Below are positions 15,586 to 23,329 of a DNA stretch of 64,000 bases, one piece after another. This DNA is from Chloroflexota bacterium (GTDB lineage: Bacteria > Chloroflexota > Anaerolineae > Caldilineales > Caldilineaceae). The stretch spans positions 11,952 through 75,951 of the forward strand of contig JAGWYN010000019.1 of the NCBI GenBank assembly GCA_018969295.1. The letters run 5' to 3'. The notes below the pieces were generated by a model. The model was not told where the DNA came from. It made no database searches and was given only the letters and a program-made list of their open reading frames with translations. Position 1 is the stretch's first letter. Each line of letters opens with the position of its first letter. Both the position numbers and the translations under genes were made by a program.

Positions 15586-16551
15586 ATGACAAAAGTGGGC
15601 TTTATTGGCTTGGGCAACATGGGGGCGGCGGCGGCGCGCAACCTGCAACGCGCGCACTTTGAATTGACCGTCCACGACCTGCGCAGACAAGTGGCCGAAC
15701 CATTGGTGGAGCGGGGGGCATGCTGGGCCGACACGCCGGCTGACGTGGTCAACCAGGTCGAGATCGTCGCTACGATGGTTTTTGGTCCGCAGCAGATCGA
15801 GCAAGTTGTGCGCGGGAAGCAAGGGTTGCTGGCCGGCGACTGCCGCAACAAAGTCTGGATCGACCTGACCACCAGCAGCCCGACGTTGATGCGTGAGCTG
15901 GCTGCAGAATTTGAAAAAGCGGGGGGAGAGGCGGTGGACGCGCCGGTCACTGGATCGGTCGATTCTGCAATTCGGGGCGACATGATCCTGTTTGTGGGGG
16001 GGGCCGAGCAGACGGTGGCCAGGGTCCACCCGGTGTTGGCGGCCATGGGAGAAATCCGGCGTGTCGGCCCCTACGGCAACGGGTATGTTGCCAAGCTGGT
16101 CAACAACCAGCTTTGGAAAATTCATGCAGCCGCCATTGGAGAGGCGATGGTGGCTGCGAAGAAGGCAGGGTTGGCACCTGAGGTCTGGTGGGCCGCCATG
16201 AAGGGTGGGGCGGCAGACAGCTTTGTCATGCAGCATGATGTGCCTTCTATTTTTGCGGGCCATTACGACCCCTCGTTTCGGTTGGCGCTTTGTTTGAAAG
16301 ACCTGGCCCTGATCGACGAACTGGTTCGAGAAACTGGGACGCGGTCGGAGCTGACGCAGGCTGCATATGCGCGTTTTCGGGAGGCTGCAGAGCGCTATGG
16401 GGAAGATGCGGGGGAGATGACCGTCTGCAAGCTTCTCGAAGAGGATGCGGGGGTCGAGCTGCGGGTGGCGGGGGAGTGGATCCCTCCCTGGCAGGTCCAG
16501 CATCCACAAGAAAAGGGGGGCTTGCCCAGTGAGAAAGGTGATCGTCTTTGA
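15586..16551 (+). CDS. NAD(P)-dependent oxidoreductase, 3-hydroxyisobutyrate dehydrogenase family
   Basis: The 321-residue protein starts with the Rossmann motif GFIGLGNMGAAAARNL (GxGxxG). It has the family's DAPVTGSVDSA segment (substrate-binding loop, DAPVSGG-like) and the catalytic lysine region GNGYVAKLVNNQLW, so it reduces or oxidises a beta-hydroxyacid or related substrate; family members also include imine reductases. The start is ATG 15586 after GAGGAGG. The last ~20 residues beyond VELRVAG look extended relative to the family and overlap the start of a truncated DHFR-like gene by 23 bp, so the two were once coupled. Confidence 0.9.
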   Translation: MTKVGFIGLGNMGAAAARNLQRAHFELTVHDLRRQVAEPLVERGACWADTPADVVNQVEIVATMVFGPQQIEQVVRGKQGLLAGDCRNKVWIDLTTSSPTLMRELAAEFEKAGGEAVDAPVTGSVDSAIRGDMILFVGGAEQTVARVHPVLAAMGEIRRVGPYGNGYVAKLVNNQLWKIHAAAIGEAMVAAKKAGLAPEVWWAAMKGGAADSFVMQHDVPSIFAGHYDPSFRLALCLKDLALIDELVRETGTRSELTQAAYARFREAAERYGEDAGEMTVCKLLEEDAGVELRVAGEWIPPWQVQHPQEKGGLPSEKGDRL

Positions 16552-16683
16552 ACAGCTCTCTCTGGACGGTGTGATACAAGCTCCGGGTAGGCCAGACGAA
16601 GACAACAGGTCACTGGCAGCCGGCGGTCTTTCTTAACGGAGAGATTGCAGAACAGGCCTTGAACCAAGAGATCGGTGGTTGCT
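16529..16683 (+). pseudogene. Remnant of a dihydrofolate-reductase-like (RibD C-terminal) gene
   Basis: From GTG 16529 the frame reads VRKVIVFEQLSLDGVIQAPG followed by RPDED, the very conserved N-terminus of the small 'dihydrofolate reductase family' proteins (RibD C-terminal domain), and stops at 16636 after 35 codons. In another frame from about 16612 a WQPAVFLNGEIAEQAL piece continues and ends at 16683, so a frameshift and internal loss are likely. Intact members are about 180-200 residues. The remainder is absent; the methyltransferase-HNH gene begins at once. Confidence 0.65.
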
Positions 16684-16684
16684 G

Positions 16685-18361
16685 ATGGACGAACGTACGG
16701 GGAAGTACTACGCCACGTATTCCGATGAAATTGTGCAACGCTACGACGCCATTCAGGCCCCTCTGAAACGAATCATGGAGCGGAGTTTCGACAGCGGGAT
16801 GCGTGTGCTGGACGTCGGAGCGGGTTCCGGGCGCGATCTGAGCGTACTTCTCCAGATGGGCTGCGATGCCTACGGGGTTGAACCATGTGCTGCGCTGCGT
16901 TCGGCGGCCATTCGACGTCATCCTGAGCTCCTTGCGAGAATCGGCTCTGCTGCGCTCCCCAATCTTGGGCAGCCTTTCGGCGGCAATTTTGACGCTGTCG
17001 TGTGTTCGGCGGTGCTCATGCATCTGACGCGAGCAGAGATGCTGGATGCAGCCATTGCCTTGCGCAGTGTTTTGAAAGACGGAGGCAAACTGCTGTTGTC
17101 GGTGCCTGGTGAACGACCCGGATTGGACGACAACCATCGTGACGGCCAGGGAAGGCTTTTTACCCCTATCGATCCAGATTATCTGCAACTCCTGTATGAG
17201 CGCATTGGTTTTTTTCTGTTGCGGCGCTGGGAGAGCGACGATGCCTTGGCACGTGCGGGACACTCGTGGAGAACGTTTTTGTTTGAGGCTCGCTATCCTG
17301 GCAGCTCTCGCCCGTTGGACCAAATTGAGGCCATCTTGAATCGGGATCGCAAGACAGCAACGTACAAGCTGGCACTATTTCGGGCGTTGTCTGAGATTGC
17401 AACGATGGAATTCGATCAAGCTCGTTGGCTTGGCGATGGCATGATTGGAATACCGGTCGCCAGTATCTGCGAAAAATGGTTGTATTATTACTGGCCGATA
17501 GTCGATTCAACTGTTTTCATCCCACAGATCCGCGGCGAAACTCCTCTTTGTGCAATGCCGATTGCATTCCGTGCATCCCTGTTGAAGTTAATTCAGCGTT
17601 ACCGGAGCCTGGGTGGATTTACGCGGTTTGTTTTGGATTATCGCAGCCAGCGCCTGTCTGGTGAGGCAGCCAGTTTGGTGGAACGGGTGTTTGTCCAGAT
17701 TCGCAACACAATAGTCAAAGGGCCGGTGGCACATGCTGGGGGATCTTTGGAATTTGGGCGGGTGTTTCAATACGACAGTCGCAAGAAGGAGGTTCGGTTG
17801 AGTGCTGCGATCTGGCGTGAGCTGTCTTTGGTCGGGCACTGGATTCAAGATGCTGTCATTCTCAGGTGGGCTGAACTGACGAGCGATATCTCGAAAAAGC
17901 AAGTTCGAACGAGCGACGCGATTGAGCTTCTGCTGACGACGCCGATCCCAGAGAGGGATGTTGTGGATGCACGATCGATCTATGGAAGGCTCAGCGACAA
18001 AGAGTGTACGTGGGTTGGAATTCCAATTCCCAAAACATTTGAGGTCGACCACATCATCCCTTTTTCCTTGTGGCGTAACAATGATCTCTGGAATTTAGTG
18101 CCGACATCTCCTTCGGCCAATGCTGCAAAGAGTGACAAACTGCCCTCGCGGCATTTGCTGTTTGGCCGGCGCGAGGCGATTATCCATTCTTGGGAAGTTC
18201 TCCGTTTTGCGCGCAAAGCCCGTTTTGACCATGAGGCATCTCGGATTGCGGGCCGGAGCCAACTCTCTGAGGAGAGTTGGCAAAACGACTTGTTTTTGTC
18301 AGTCTACAACGCAGTTGAATTCACGGCGGCGCAACGAGGGTTGGAGCGATGGCATCCATGA
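16685..18361 (+). CDS. Fusion of SAM-dependent methyltransferase and HNH endonuclease
   Basis: The 558-residue protein has two parts. Residues about 1-190 form a class I methyltransferase with motif I VLDVGAGSGRDL, the acidic YGVEP strand and an AVLMHLTRAE helix. After a long middle region of unclear fold (about 200-430), residues about 455-490 contain FEVDHIIPFS followed by WRNNDLWNLVPTSPSANAAKSD, the His-metal (HNH_4/McrA-like) nuclease core with the usual N-x(2)-L-V and asparagine. Such a single-chain pairing suggests restriction-modification-like or other DNA-targeting activity, although the methyltransferase resembles small-molecule types. G+C seems lower than in neighbours, and it sits on top of a truncated gene, both signs of recent transfer. 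ATG 16685 is chosen; a TTG two codons upstream is possible. Confidence 0.8.
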   Translation: MDERTGKYYATYSDEIVQRYDAIQAPLKRIMERSFDSGMRVLDVGAGSGRDLSVLLQMGCDAYGVEPCAALRSAAIRRHPELLARIGSAALPNLGQPFGGNFDAVVCSAVLMHLTRAEMLDAAIALRSVLKDGGKLLLSVPGERPGLDDNHRDGQGRLFTPIDPDYLQLLYERIGFFLLRRWESDDALARAGHSWRTFLFEARYPGSSRPLDQIEAILNRDRKTATYKLALFRALSEIATMEFDQARWLGDGMIGIPVASICEKWLYYYWPIVDSTVFIPQIRGETPLCAMPIAFRASLLKLIQRYRSLGGFTRFVLDYRSQRLSGEAASLVERVFVQIRNTIVKGPVAHAGGSLEFGRVFQYDSRKKEVRLSAAIWRELSLVGHWIQDAVILRWAELTSDISKKQVRTSDAIELLLTTPIPERDVVDARSIYGRLSDKECTWVGIPIPKTFEVDHIIPFSLWRNNDLWNLVPTSPSANAAKSDKLPSRHLLFGRREAIIHSWEVLRFARKARFDHEASRIAGRSQLSEESWQNDLFLSVYNAVEFTAAQRGLERWHP

Positions 18362-18449
18362 TGTCGCGTATGCACGGCGACGTGCGGCAATGCCACGAAA
18401 TTTTTTTGTACCGTCTTCATTGTTGTTAACTTTGCTGTTGGGTCTGGCT

Positions 18450-19400
18450 ATGATGGGTGCCGTTAACGATTCTCTCGCAGCTGCCATTGCGCTTCAGCGT
18501 GTCTCGAAGCGCTACGGCGAGTTCGACGCGGTCAGCGATCTGACGCTGCGCGTCGAAACAGGGGAGGTGCTCGGTTTTCTCGGCCCCAACGGTGCGGGCA
18601 AGACGACCACAATTCGTTTGCTGCTCGGTTTTCTGCGTCCTACCACAGGGACAGTGCATCTGCTCGGCCATGACATGGCAGCGCCGAAAGCGGCGTTGTA
18701 CGCACGAAGCCAGCTTGGCTTCGTGCCCGACGTCGCTGGACTCGACCCGACCGTTACCGGCCTGTCGCTGCTCGACGAACTGGCTCAGCTCCAGCGCCGC
18801 CCGCCGGTGGATCGCGCCCTGCTGCTCGACGCGCTGGAACTGCGCGACCCTGATTTGCGGCGTCCGATAGGACAACTTTCGCGAGGGACGCGGCAGAAGA
18901 TCAACATCGTGCAGGGAATGCAGCACCGACCCACCCTGTTGATCCTAGACGAGCCAACCGAAGGGCTTGACCCGCTTGCCAAGCGCGCCCTGTTCAAACT
19001 GCTGCGCAAGACCCAGATGCGCGGCGCGACCATCTTTTTTTCTTCGCACGTGCTGAGCGAAGTGGAGGAACTGTGTGACCGTGTGGCGCTGATCCGCGGC
19101 GGGCAGCTTGCGGCGGTCGACCGGATCGACCGTTTGCGTGCCCAGATGCAGCGTCGCGTTGCGGTACAATTTGCTACGAACGTTGCTGAGTCGGCTGCTC
19201 ACCTTGCAGCGCTTCCTGGCATCGTCGGCTTGACGCAGACCGGCGGTCGCTGGCATTTTTTGACCAGCGATCTGCCAGCAACGTTGCGTTTGCTGGCAGC
19301 GTTGCCTGTCGCCGACGTCGCCATCGAACCTCCGTCGTTGGAGGAGATCTTCTTCCGCTATTACCGACCGGAGGTGTTGCACGATGCAGGAACTGAGTGA
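18450..19400 (+). CDS. ABC-2 exporter ATP-binding protein
   Basis: The 316-residue protein has Walker A GPNGAGKTTT (about 46-55), signature LSRGTRQKIN (a variant of LSGGxxQ), Walker B LLILDEPTEGLDP and the switch histidine in FFSSHVLSE. The C-terminal extension (about 220-316) is typical of drug/lipid exporters of the CcmA/DrrA class. The frame extends to 18120 but overlaps the nuclease gene, so I use the ATG pair at 18450/18453. A possible promoter TTAACT-17 bp-TATGAT (18426-18454) overlaps that start codon, so either the start or that promoter call is wrong. It overlaps the permease gene by 17 bp. Confidence 0.88.
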   Translation: MMGAVNDSLAAAIALQRVSKRYGEFDAVSDLTLRVETGEVLGFLGPNGAGKTTTIRLLLGFLRPTTGTVHLLGHDMAAPKAALYARSQLGFVPDVAGLDPTVTGLSLLDELAQLQRRPPVDRALLLDALELRDPDLRRPIGQLSRGTRQKINIVQGMQHRPTLLILDEPTEGLDPLAKRALFKLLRKTQMRGATIFFSSHVLSEVEELCDRVALIRGGQLAAVDRIDRLRAQMQRRVAVQFATNVAESAAHLAALPGIVGLTQTGGRWHFLTSDLPATLRLLAALPVADVAIEPPSLEEIFFRYYRPEVLHDAGTE

Positions 19401-20199
19401 TGTCTGGCTGATCTTCCGAGGCACGCTGCGTCGCAAACGGGCTTCGCTCTTCTGGTTTGCACTGTCGGTGGCGGCGTTTCACTGGCTGGTGGCGGTCAGT
19501 TTCCCCGCTCTTGGAGGGGTGGAGGTGGTGACCAGCGTCGTGCGTACCTTTCCAGAGGGGCTACGTTCGCTGCTCAAGCTGGCGCCGAATTTGCAGGCGG
19601 GCTTCGGTGTGCAGGACTATCTGGCGTTTACGTGGATTCATCCGCTCTTTATTGGATTGGGTGCAGCGTTTGTCGTTTCGCGTGCATCGGACGGGCTGAC
19701 CGGTGAGATCGAGCGCAGCTCGATCTATCTTGTGCTGAGCCGTCCGGTGCAGCGCTGGACCTTTGTGCTCGGCAGAGCTGCAGAGATGGTGCTGGGTGCA
19801 GGTGTGGTGTCGCTGGCTGCTTGGGGGGGGCTGGGGATTGGCGCGATGGCACTGCCCTACGAACTGCCGCTGGCGAACTATCTATTGGCAGCGGCGATGG
19901 CATGGCTGCTGTTTGCGGCATTGGGGGGCGGCGCATTTTTGATTGCCAGCTTTTTCAGCCGCACGTCAACCAGCAGCGCGCTGGCGATTGCGTGGACACT
20001 CAGCTCTTTTGTGCTCGACGTGATCCCGCAGGTTGCCAGTTCGCTGATCGGCTTGATCAACCCGTGGCATTACTATTTCCCGCAGGAGATCGTCGCCGCA
20101 GGGAGCATCGACTGGGCAGGAGTGCTCGTGCTGTTGGTCTGGCTGTTCAGCGGCGTCGGCACAGCGGGGTGGGTCTTTGCGCGCCGTGATCTGGCCTAG
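19384..20199 (+). CDS. ABC-2 type exporter permease
   Basis: The 271-residue membrane protein has about six hydrophobic segments: one near residues 20-38, then pairs around 80-100, 130-155 and 165-195, and a last pair after 205. The EIERSSIYLVLSRPVQRW loop between spans 2 and 3 is typical of ABC-2 permeases (LSRPVSR-type). It forms the channel for the upstream ATPase, with which it overlaps by 17 bp. The substrate is unknown; lipids, polysaccharide or a drug are typical. Confidence 0.85.
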   Translation: MQELSDVWLIFRGTLRRKRASLFWFALSVAAFHWLVAVSFPALGGVEVVTSVVRTFPEGLRSLLKLAPNLQAGFGVQDYLAFTWIHPLFIGLGAAFVVSRASDGLTGEIERSSIYLVLSRPVQRWTFVLGRAAEMVLGAGVVSLAAWGGLGIGAMALPYELPLANYLLAAAMAWLLFAALGGGAFLIASFFSRTSTSSALAIAWTLSSFVLDVIPQVASSLIGLINPWHYYFPQEIVAAGSIDWAGVLVLLVWLFSGVGTAGWVFARRDLA

Positions 20200-20276
20200 C
20201 GCGTGTGCACCATTTGTTTTGAACAGTTGAAGAGTCTCAATTTGGACAGGATGCTGTATGGACACCGTTGAGCCGC

Positions 20277-20675
20277 ATGCATAGACGTCAACACATCGGT
20301 TATATCACCTACCTGGTGCGCGACTACGACGAGGCCATCGTCTTTTTTACACAGACGCTGTGCTTCAATCTGGTCGAAGACACCGACCTTGGCGGTGGCA
20401 AACGTTGGGTCTTGGTGGCGCCGCCCGGCGCCAGGGACTGTTGCCTGTTATTGGCAAAAGCTGTAACGCCGGCACAGCAGCAGTGTATCGGTGCACAGGC
20501 GGGAGGGCGTGTCTTTCTTTTTTTGCACACCGATGATTTCTGGGAAGAGTATCACGACATGCAGGCACGCGGCGTCGTGTTTGTCGAGACACCACGCCAG
20601 GAGATCTACGGCACCGTCGTTGTCTTCGAAGATCTTTACGGAAACCGGTGGGATCTTTTGGAGTTGAGAACATGA
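20277..20675 (+). CDS. VOC-fold (glyoxalase/bleomycin-resistance) protein
   Basis: The 132-residue protein has two beta-alpha-beta-beta-beta units: HIGYITYLVRDYDEAIVFFTQTL at the front (first metal-ligand position His) and a second half ending FEDLYGNRWDLLEL (acidic ligand near the end). The family includes metal-dependent isomerases, dioxygenases and antibiotic-binding resistance proteins; the activity is unknown. Following an ABC exporter pair, it could form a small resistance cassette. ATG 20277 is used; a TTG three codons earlier is possible. No ribosome-binding site is obvious. Confidence 0.8.
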   Translation: MHRRQHIGYITYLVRDYDEAIVFFTQTLCFNLVEDTDLGGGKRWVLVAPPGARDCCLLLAKAVTPAQQQCIGAQAGGRVFLFLHTDDFWEEYHDMQARGVVFVETPRQEIYGTVVVFEDLYGNRWDLLELRT

Positions 20676-20834
20676 GTCCATCTAGCTGCTGCGGCGGTCT
20701 GGAGGCCTGACGCCGCAACCAGGAGCAGCTGTGGAAGCACCCGTGCCCTTGAAGGGTGACAGAAAATTTGTTGCGTTGGCTGAAAACAAGTATAGCTGCT
20801 CGGTGTTGCCTTTGCATTGGATTCGGATGCTACA

Positions 20835-20860
20835 CGGCGCTGGCCATCATGCCAGCGCCG
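20835..20860 (-). terminator. GC-rich hairpin after the biosynthetic operon
   Basis: CGGCGCTGGC (20835-20844) and GCCAGCGCCG (20851-20860) form a perfect 10-bp stem with a 6-nt loop, 24 bp after the stop codon of the last cluster gene (minus strand). There is no U-run, so termination efficiency is uncertain, but its position at the end of the long operon is apt. Confidence 0.5.
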
Positions 20861-20884
20861 GGCAACAAGTTGAGCTGCTCTGCC

Positions 20885-21127
20885 TCAGCGGTCGCTGCTT
20901 ACGCTTGTGTTCAGAAAATTCACAATATCTTGTAGGCTGCGCAGCTGGCGGGTCTGTTCTTGGGGGATTTGGACGTCGAAATTTACTTCAATTTCATGCA
21001 GGAGCATGATTACGTCCAAAGAATCCAATCCTTGTTCCCGCAAGGACTGATCATGCTGGAGGTTGGCTGGCAGTTTGAACGTGTCGTTGGTCAGGGCCAA
21101 AATATCTTCTACTGTTTTCATCGCCAT
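20885..21127 (-). CDS. Stand-alone acyl carrier protein
   Basis: The 80-residue protein carries the phosphopantetheine site QGLDSLDVIMLLHEIE (Ser about 36) and an acidic helix II, so it is a discrete ACP. It is loaded with phosphopantetheine by a transferase encoded elsewhere. ATG 21127 has AAAGGA upstream. It is the last gene of the cluster and lies directly after the KAS III-like gene, suggesting it carries an acyl group made or moved by that enzyme rather than being part of the modular line. Confidence 0.92.
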   Translation of the reverse strand: MAMKTVEDILALTNDTFKLPANLQHDQSLREQGLDSLDVIMLLHEIEVNFDVQIPQEQTRQLRSLQDIVNFLNTSVSSDR

Positions 21128-21206
21128 TTTTTCCTTTGTTCTGAACAAACCTTTGTATTGCATCCACGCGAATCTTCAAACAGTGGTTTTCGTCTGAGGG
21201 GCAACC

Positions 21207-22154
21207 TTACTGTGTGAATTCAAGCAAACAACTGCCCCAAGAAAATCCGACGCCAAATCCACTCAAGAGAACTCTTGTGTGCTGTTTTTGACGCAGCGGT
21301 TCTTGCAAAAGCAGCGGAATAGAAGATGAAACCGTATTGCCGTAGCTTTGTATCGCAAAGGGCGCTTTTTCTGCAGGAATCGCCAACGTTTTTTGGATAT
21401 ATTCAACAACTTTTTTGGATCCCTGATGCAGCAAAAACAGATCGATGTCGGCCAGGGTGAGCTGATTTCGTGTCAACACGTTTTGAATGCTTTTGGGAGC
21501 TTCCCGAACAGCATGGGTGAAGACTTCACGCCCATCCATCGTCAGCGTATCCTGGCATCGGAGGCACGTGTAGCTGTTCGGTGCTGTTCCAAAATCGGCA
21601 TCCAGGAGCTGATAGCCTGCTCCTCCTCTGGCCAGGTAGGAAACTGAAGCTGCGTCGCCAAAGAGCAATGCTGTATCTTTGTCGTGCGGGTCGACAATGT
21701 TGGAGTAGGGATCACAGGTGAACAGCAGCGCGTGATCGAAGTGCAACCGTTCCATCAGGGCCGTACAGATGGTGAGGGCGTGGGTGTAGCCGGCGCATCC
21801 CTGACCGATATCAAAGGTCATACAGCTTTTATTCACCCCTAGTTTCTGATGTACGATGGCGGCTGTGTAAGGAATTTTCATATCGGGATTCTGGGTAACA
21901 ACCGCGACCAGTTGGATCTGTTGCAGGTCGACGGGCTGCTCTCCTTGCAACGATTGGAACGCGCTGAGGCAGAGATCGCTGGTCGTTTCCTCTTCTTTTT
22001 TCACAGCTCTTTCCACCACGCCCAGTTTTTCTTCCAAAAAAAAACGTGTCACTCCAAATTTTTCTGTGCAGGCAAGATTTGACGCGCGCCCGCTGGGCAG
22101 GTAGACACCAATCGACTGCAAGTTGACAGTAGAGGCAGATATTTTTTCGCGCAA
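21207..22154 (-). CDS. 3-oxoacyl-ACP synthase III-like enzyme (KAS III)
   Basis: The 315-residue thiolase-fold protein has the catalytic cysteine in DIGQGCAGYTHAL, the histidine in DLFLLHQGS and the asparagine in SYGNTVSSSIP, the full FabH triad, and the C-terminal GFGVGFSWGS. KAS III enzymes start fatty-acid chains from acyl-CoA; relatives in natural-product clusters act as acyltransferases or build unusual extender units. The N-terminus begins with the typical SIGVYLPSG. I choose TTG 22154, 7-8 bases after AGGAG; another TTG at 22169 is in frame. It lies between the MDR reductase (11 bp) and the ACP (79 bp). Confidence 0.88.
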   Translation of the reverse strand: MREKISASTVNLQSIGVYLPSGRASNLACTEKFGVTRFFLEEKLGVVERAVKKEEETTSDLCLSAFQSLQGEQPVDLQQIQLVAVVTQNPDMKIPYTAAIVHQKLGVNKSCMTFDIGQGCAGYTHALTICTALMERLHFDHALLFTCDPYSNIVDPHDKDTALLFGDAASVSYLARGGAGYQLLDADFGTAPNSYTCLRCQDTLTMDGREVFTHAVREAPKSIQNVLTRNQLTLADIDLFLLHQGSKKVVEYIQKTLAIPAEKAPFAIQSYGNTVSSSIPLLLQEPLRQKQHTRVLLSGFGVGFSWGSCLLEFTQ

Positions 22155-22165
22155 CGGATCTCTCC

Positions 22166-23272
22166 TCAAGAATTGATAGAAAAAATGGGAAAGTACGTGT
22201 CCAGTCGACCGGCGGCATAATCTTCGACCAGGCAGGGAATTTCTTCCCAGGTGTAGATCTTCTCATTCGCAGCCAGGGACGGCATCCACTGCTGTTGCTG
22301 TGCGAAAGCGACAGCCTCAAGGCCTTCGGCATAGGAAGCGTAGTGGGTATGGACGTACAGGTGTCGGTTGATGCACTCCATGGCGCGGGAAATGGGCAGG
22401 ACAGCCCCATGTTTCCAGCCAGATGTCGCGATGACTCCCTGTCGAGCCAGTGCTTTGACGGTCAGCTTATAGACGGGTGTACCGATGTTGTCGATGAAAA
22501 TGTCTACGCCTTTGCCGTCCGTTTGGCTGTAAACGAGATCGAGGAGTTTTTTTTCAAAGGCCATGTTGTCCAATCCACTGCGATCGATCGGGATGATTCC
22601 CAATTGCTGCAGGAGCGCCAATCGTTCTGGGGTGGAGGCCACCATCGCCGCCTGGCACCCCATCTGTTGGGCCAAGGTCACTTCGGCCAGAGACACCCCA
22701 CCGCCCCAGGCACAGACAAACACATCCTGCGGCTCTGTATGTTTCATCTGGGTTCGCCAGCAACCATACGCCACTTGCCAGTTGGCATAGGCGGTAATGT
22801 ACCGCAGCGAAAAAGCCGCCCATTGGGGCAAAGAAAATCGCGGGTCTTCTGGAATGGGAATGACCTGCTGCATGTGCAATTTTATTCGCCTGGCCAACAC
22901 GCCCATCGTCCGCGGCGCATCATAGCCCAAAATTTTTATTGGATAGCCAGCTTCATCCCAGATGCCATTGCAAAAGAGCAGGCAGTGATCGCCGGCTTTG
23001 AGATGGTGAACGGCTTCGCCGGTTTTGAGGATTCTGACCACACCTGCGTTGCCGATCACCACCTTTTCTTCCTGGCGTGCCATGCAAATATCGATTGGGT
23101 TTCGCTGGATGGCATGGGTCATATTTCCTTCCCAACAACCATACAGGGGTTCTGCCAGAACCTCTTCTGCCGAAATATCAGAAAGGGTCACAGTGTCTCT
23201 GACCAGTTGCCCTGCTTCACTGCGTCCACGTCCGCTGGGTAAAACCCATGCCTCTGTTGTAAATTTTCCCAC
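22166..23272 (-). CDS. MDR-superfamily reductase/dehydrogenase
   Basis: The 368-residue medium-chain dehydrogenase/reductase has an N-terminal GroES-like fold with VVIGNAGVVRILKTGE and a nucleotide-binding fold with an atypical glycine motif AWGGGVSLAE, followed by a GVDIFIDNIG motif. Zinc-ligand residues are not evident. In cluster context it may reduce an enoyl thioester, perhaps on the stand-alone ACP. It is not obviously a crotonyl-CoA carboxylase/reductase. The start is GTG 23272 with AAGGA about ten bases upstream. Confidence 0.8.
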   Translation of the reverse strand: MGKFTTEAWVLPSGRGRSEAGQLVRDTVTLSDISAEEVLAEPLYGCWEGNMTHAIQRNPIDICMARQEEKVVIGNAGVVRILKTGEAVHHLKAGDHCLLFCNGIWDEAGYPIKILGYDAPRTMGVLARRIKLHMQQVIPIPEDPRFSLPQWAAFSLRYITAYANWQVAYGCWRTQMKHTEPQDVFVCAWGGGVSLAEVTLAQQMGCQAAMVASTPERLALLQQLGIIPIDRSGLDNMAFEKKLLDLVYSQTDGKGVDIFIDNIGTPVYKLTVKALARQGVIATSGWKHGAVLPISRAMECINRHLYVHTHYASYAEGLEAVAFAQQQQWMPSLAANEKIYTWEEIPCLVEDYAAGRLDTYFPIFSINS

Positions 23273-23329
23273 CTTGTGAATCCTTTTTTAGTTTCTATGT
23301 GTTGAGCTGCAACCAGAAAGAACTCCTGT

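Noticed and set aside
18426..18454. Promoter TTAACT-17-TATGAT for the ABC exporter
   Set aside because: The -10 overlaps the only good start codon of the gene, so it cannot serve that start; noted in the gene entry but not called as a feature.
20690..20717. Terminator after the plus-strand VOC gene
   Set aside because: A 7-bp stem with a 14-nt loop and no U-run is too weak to call.
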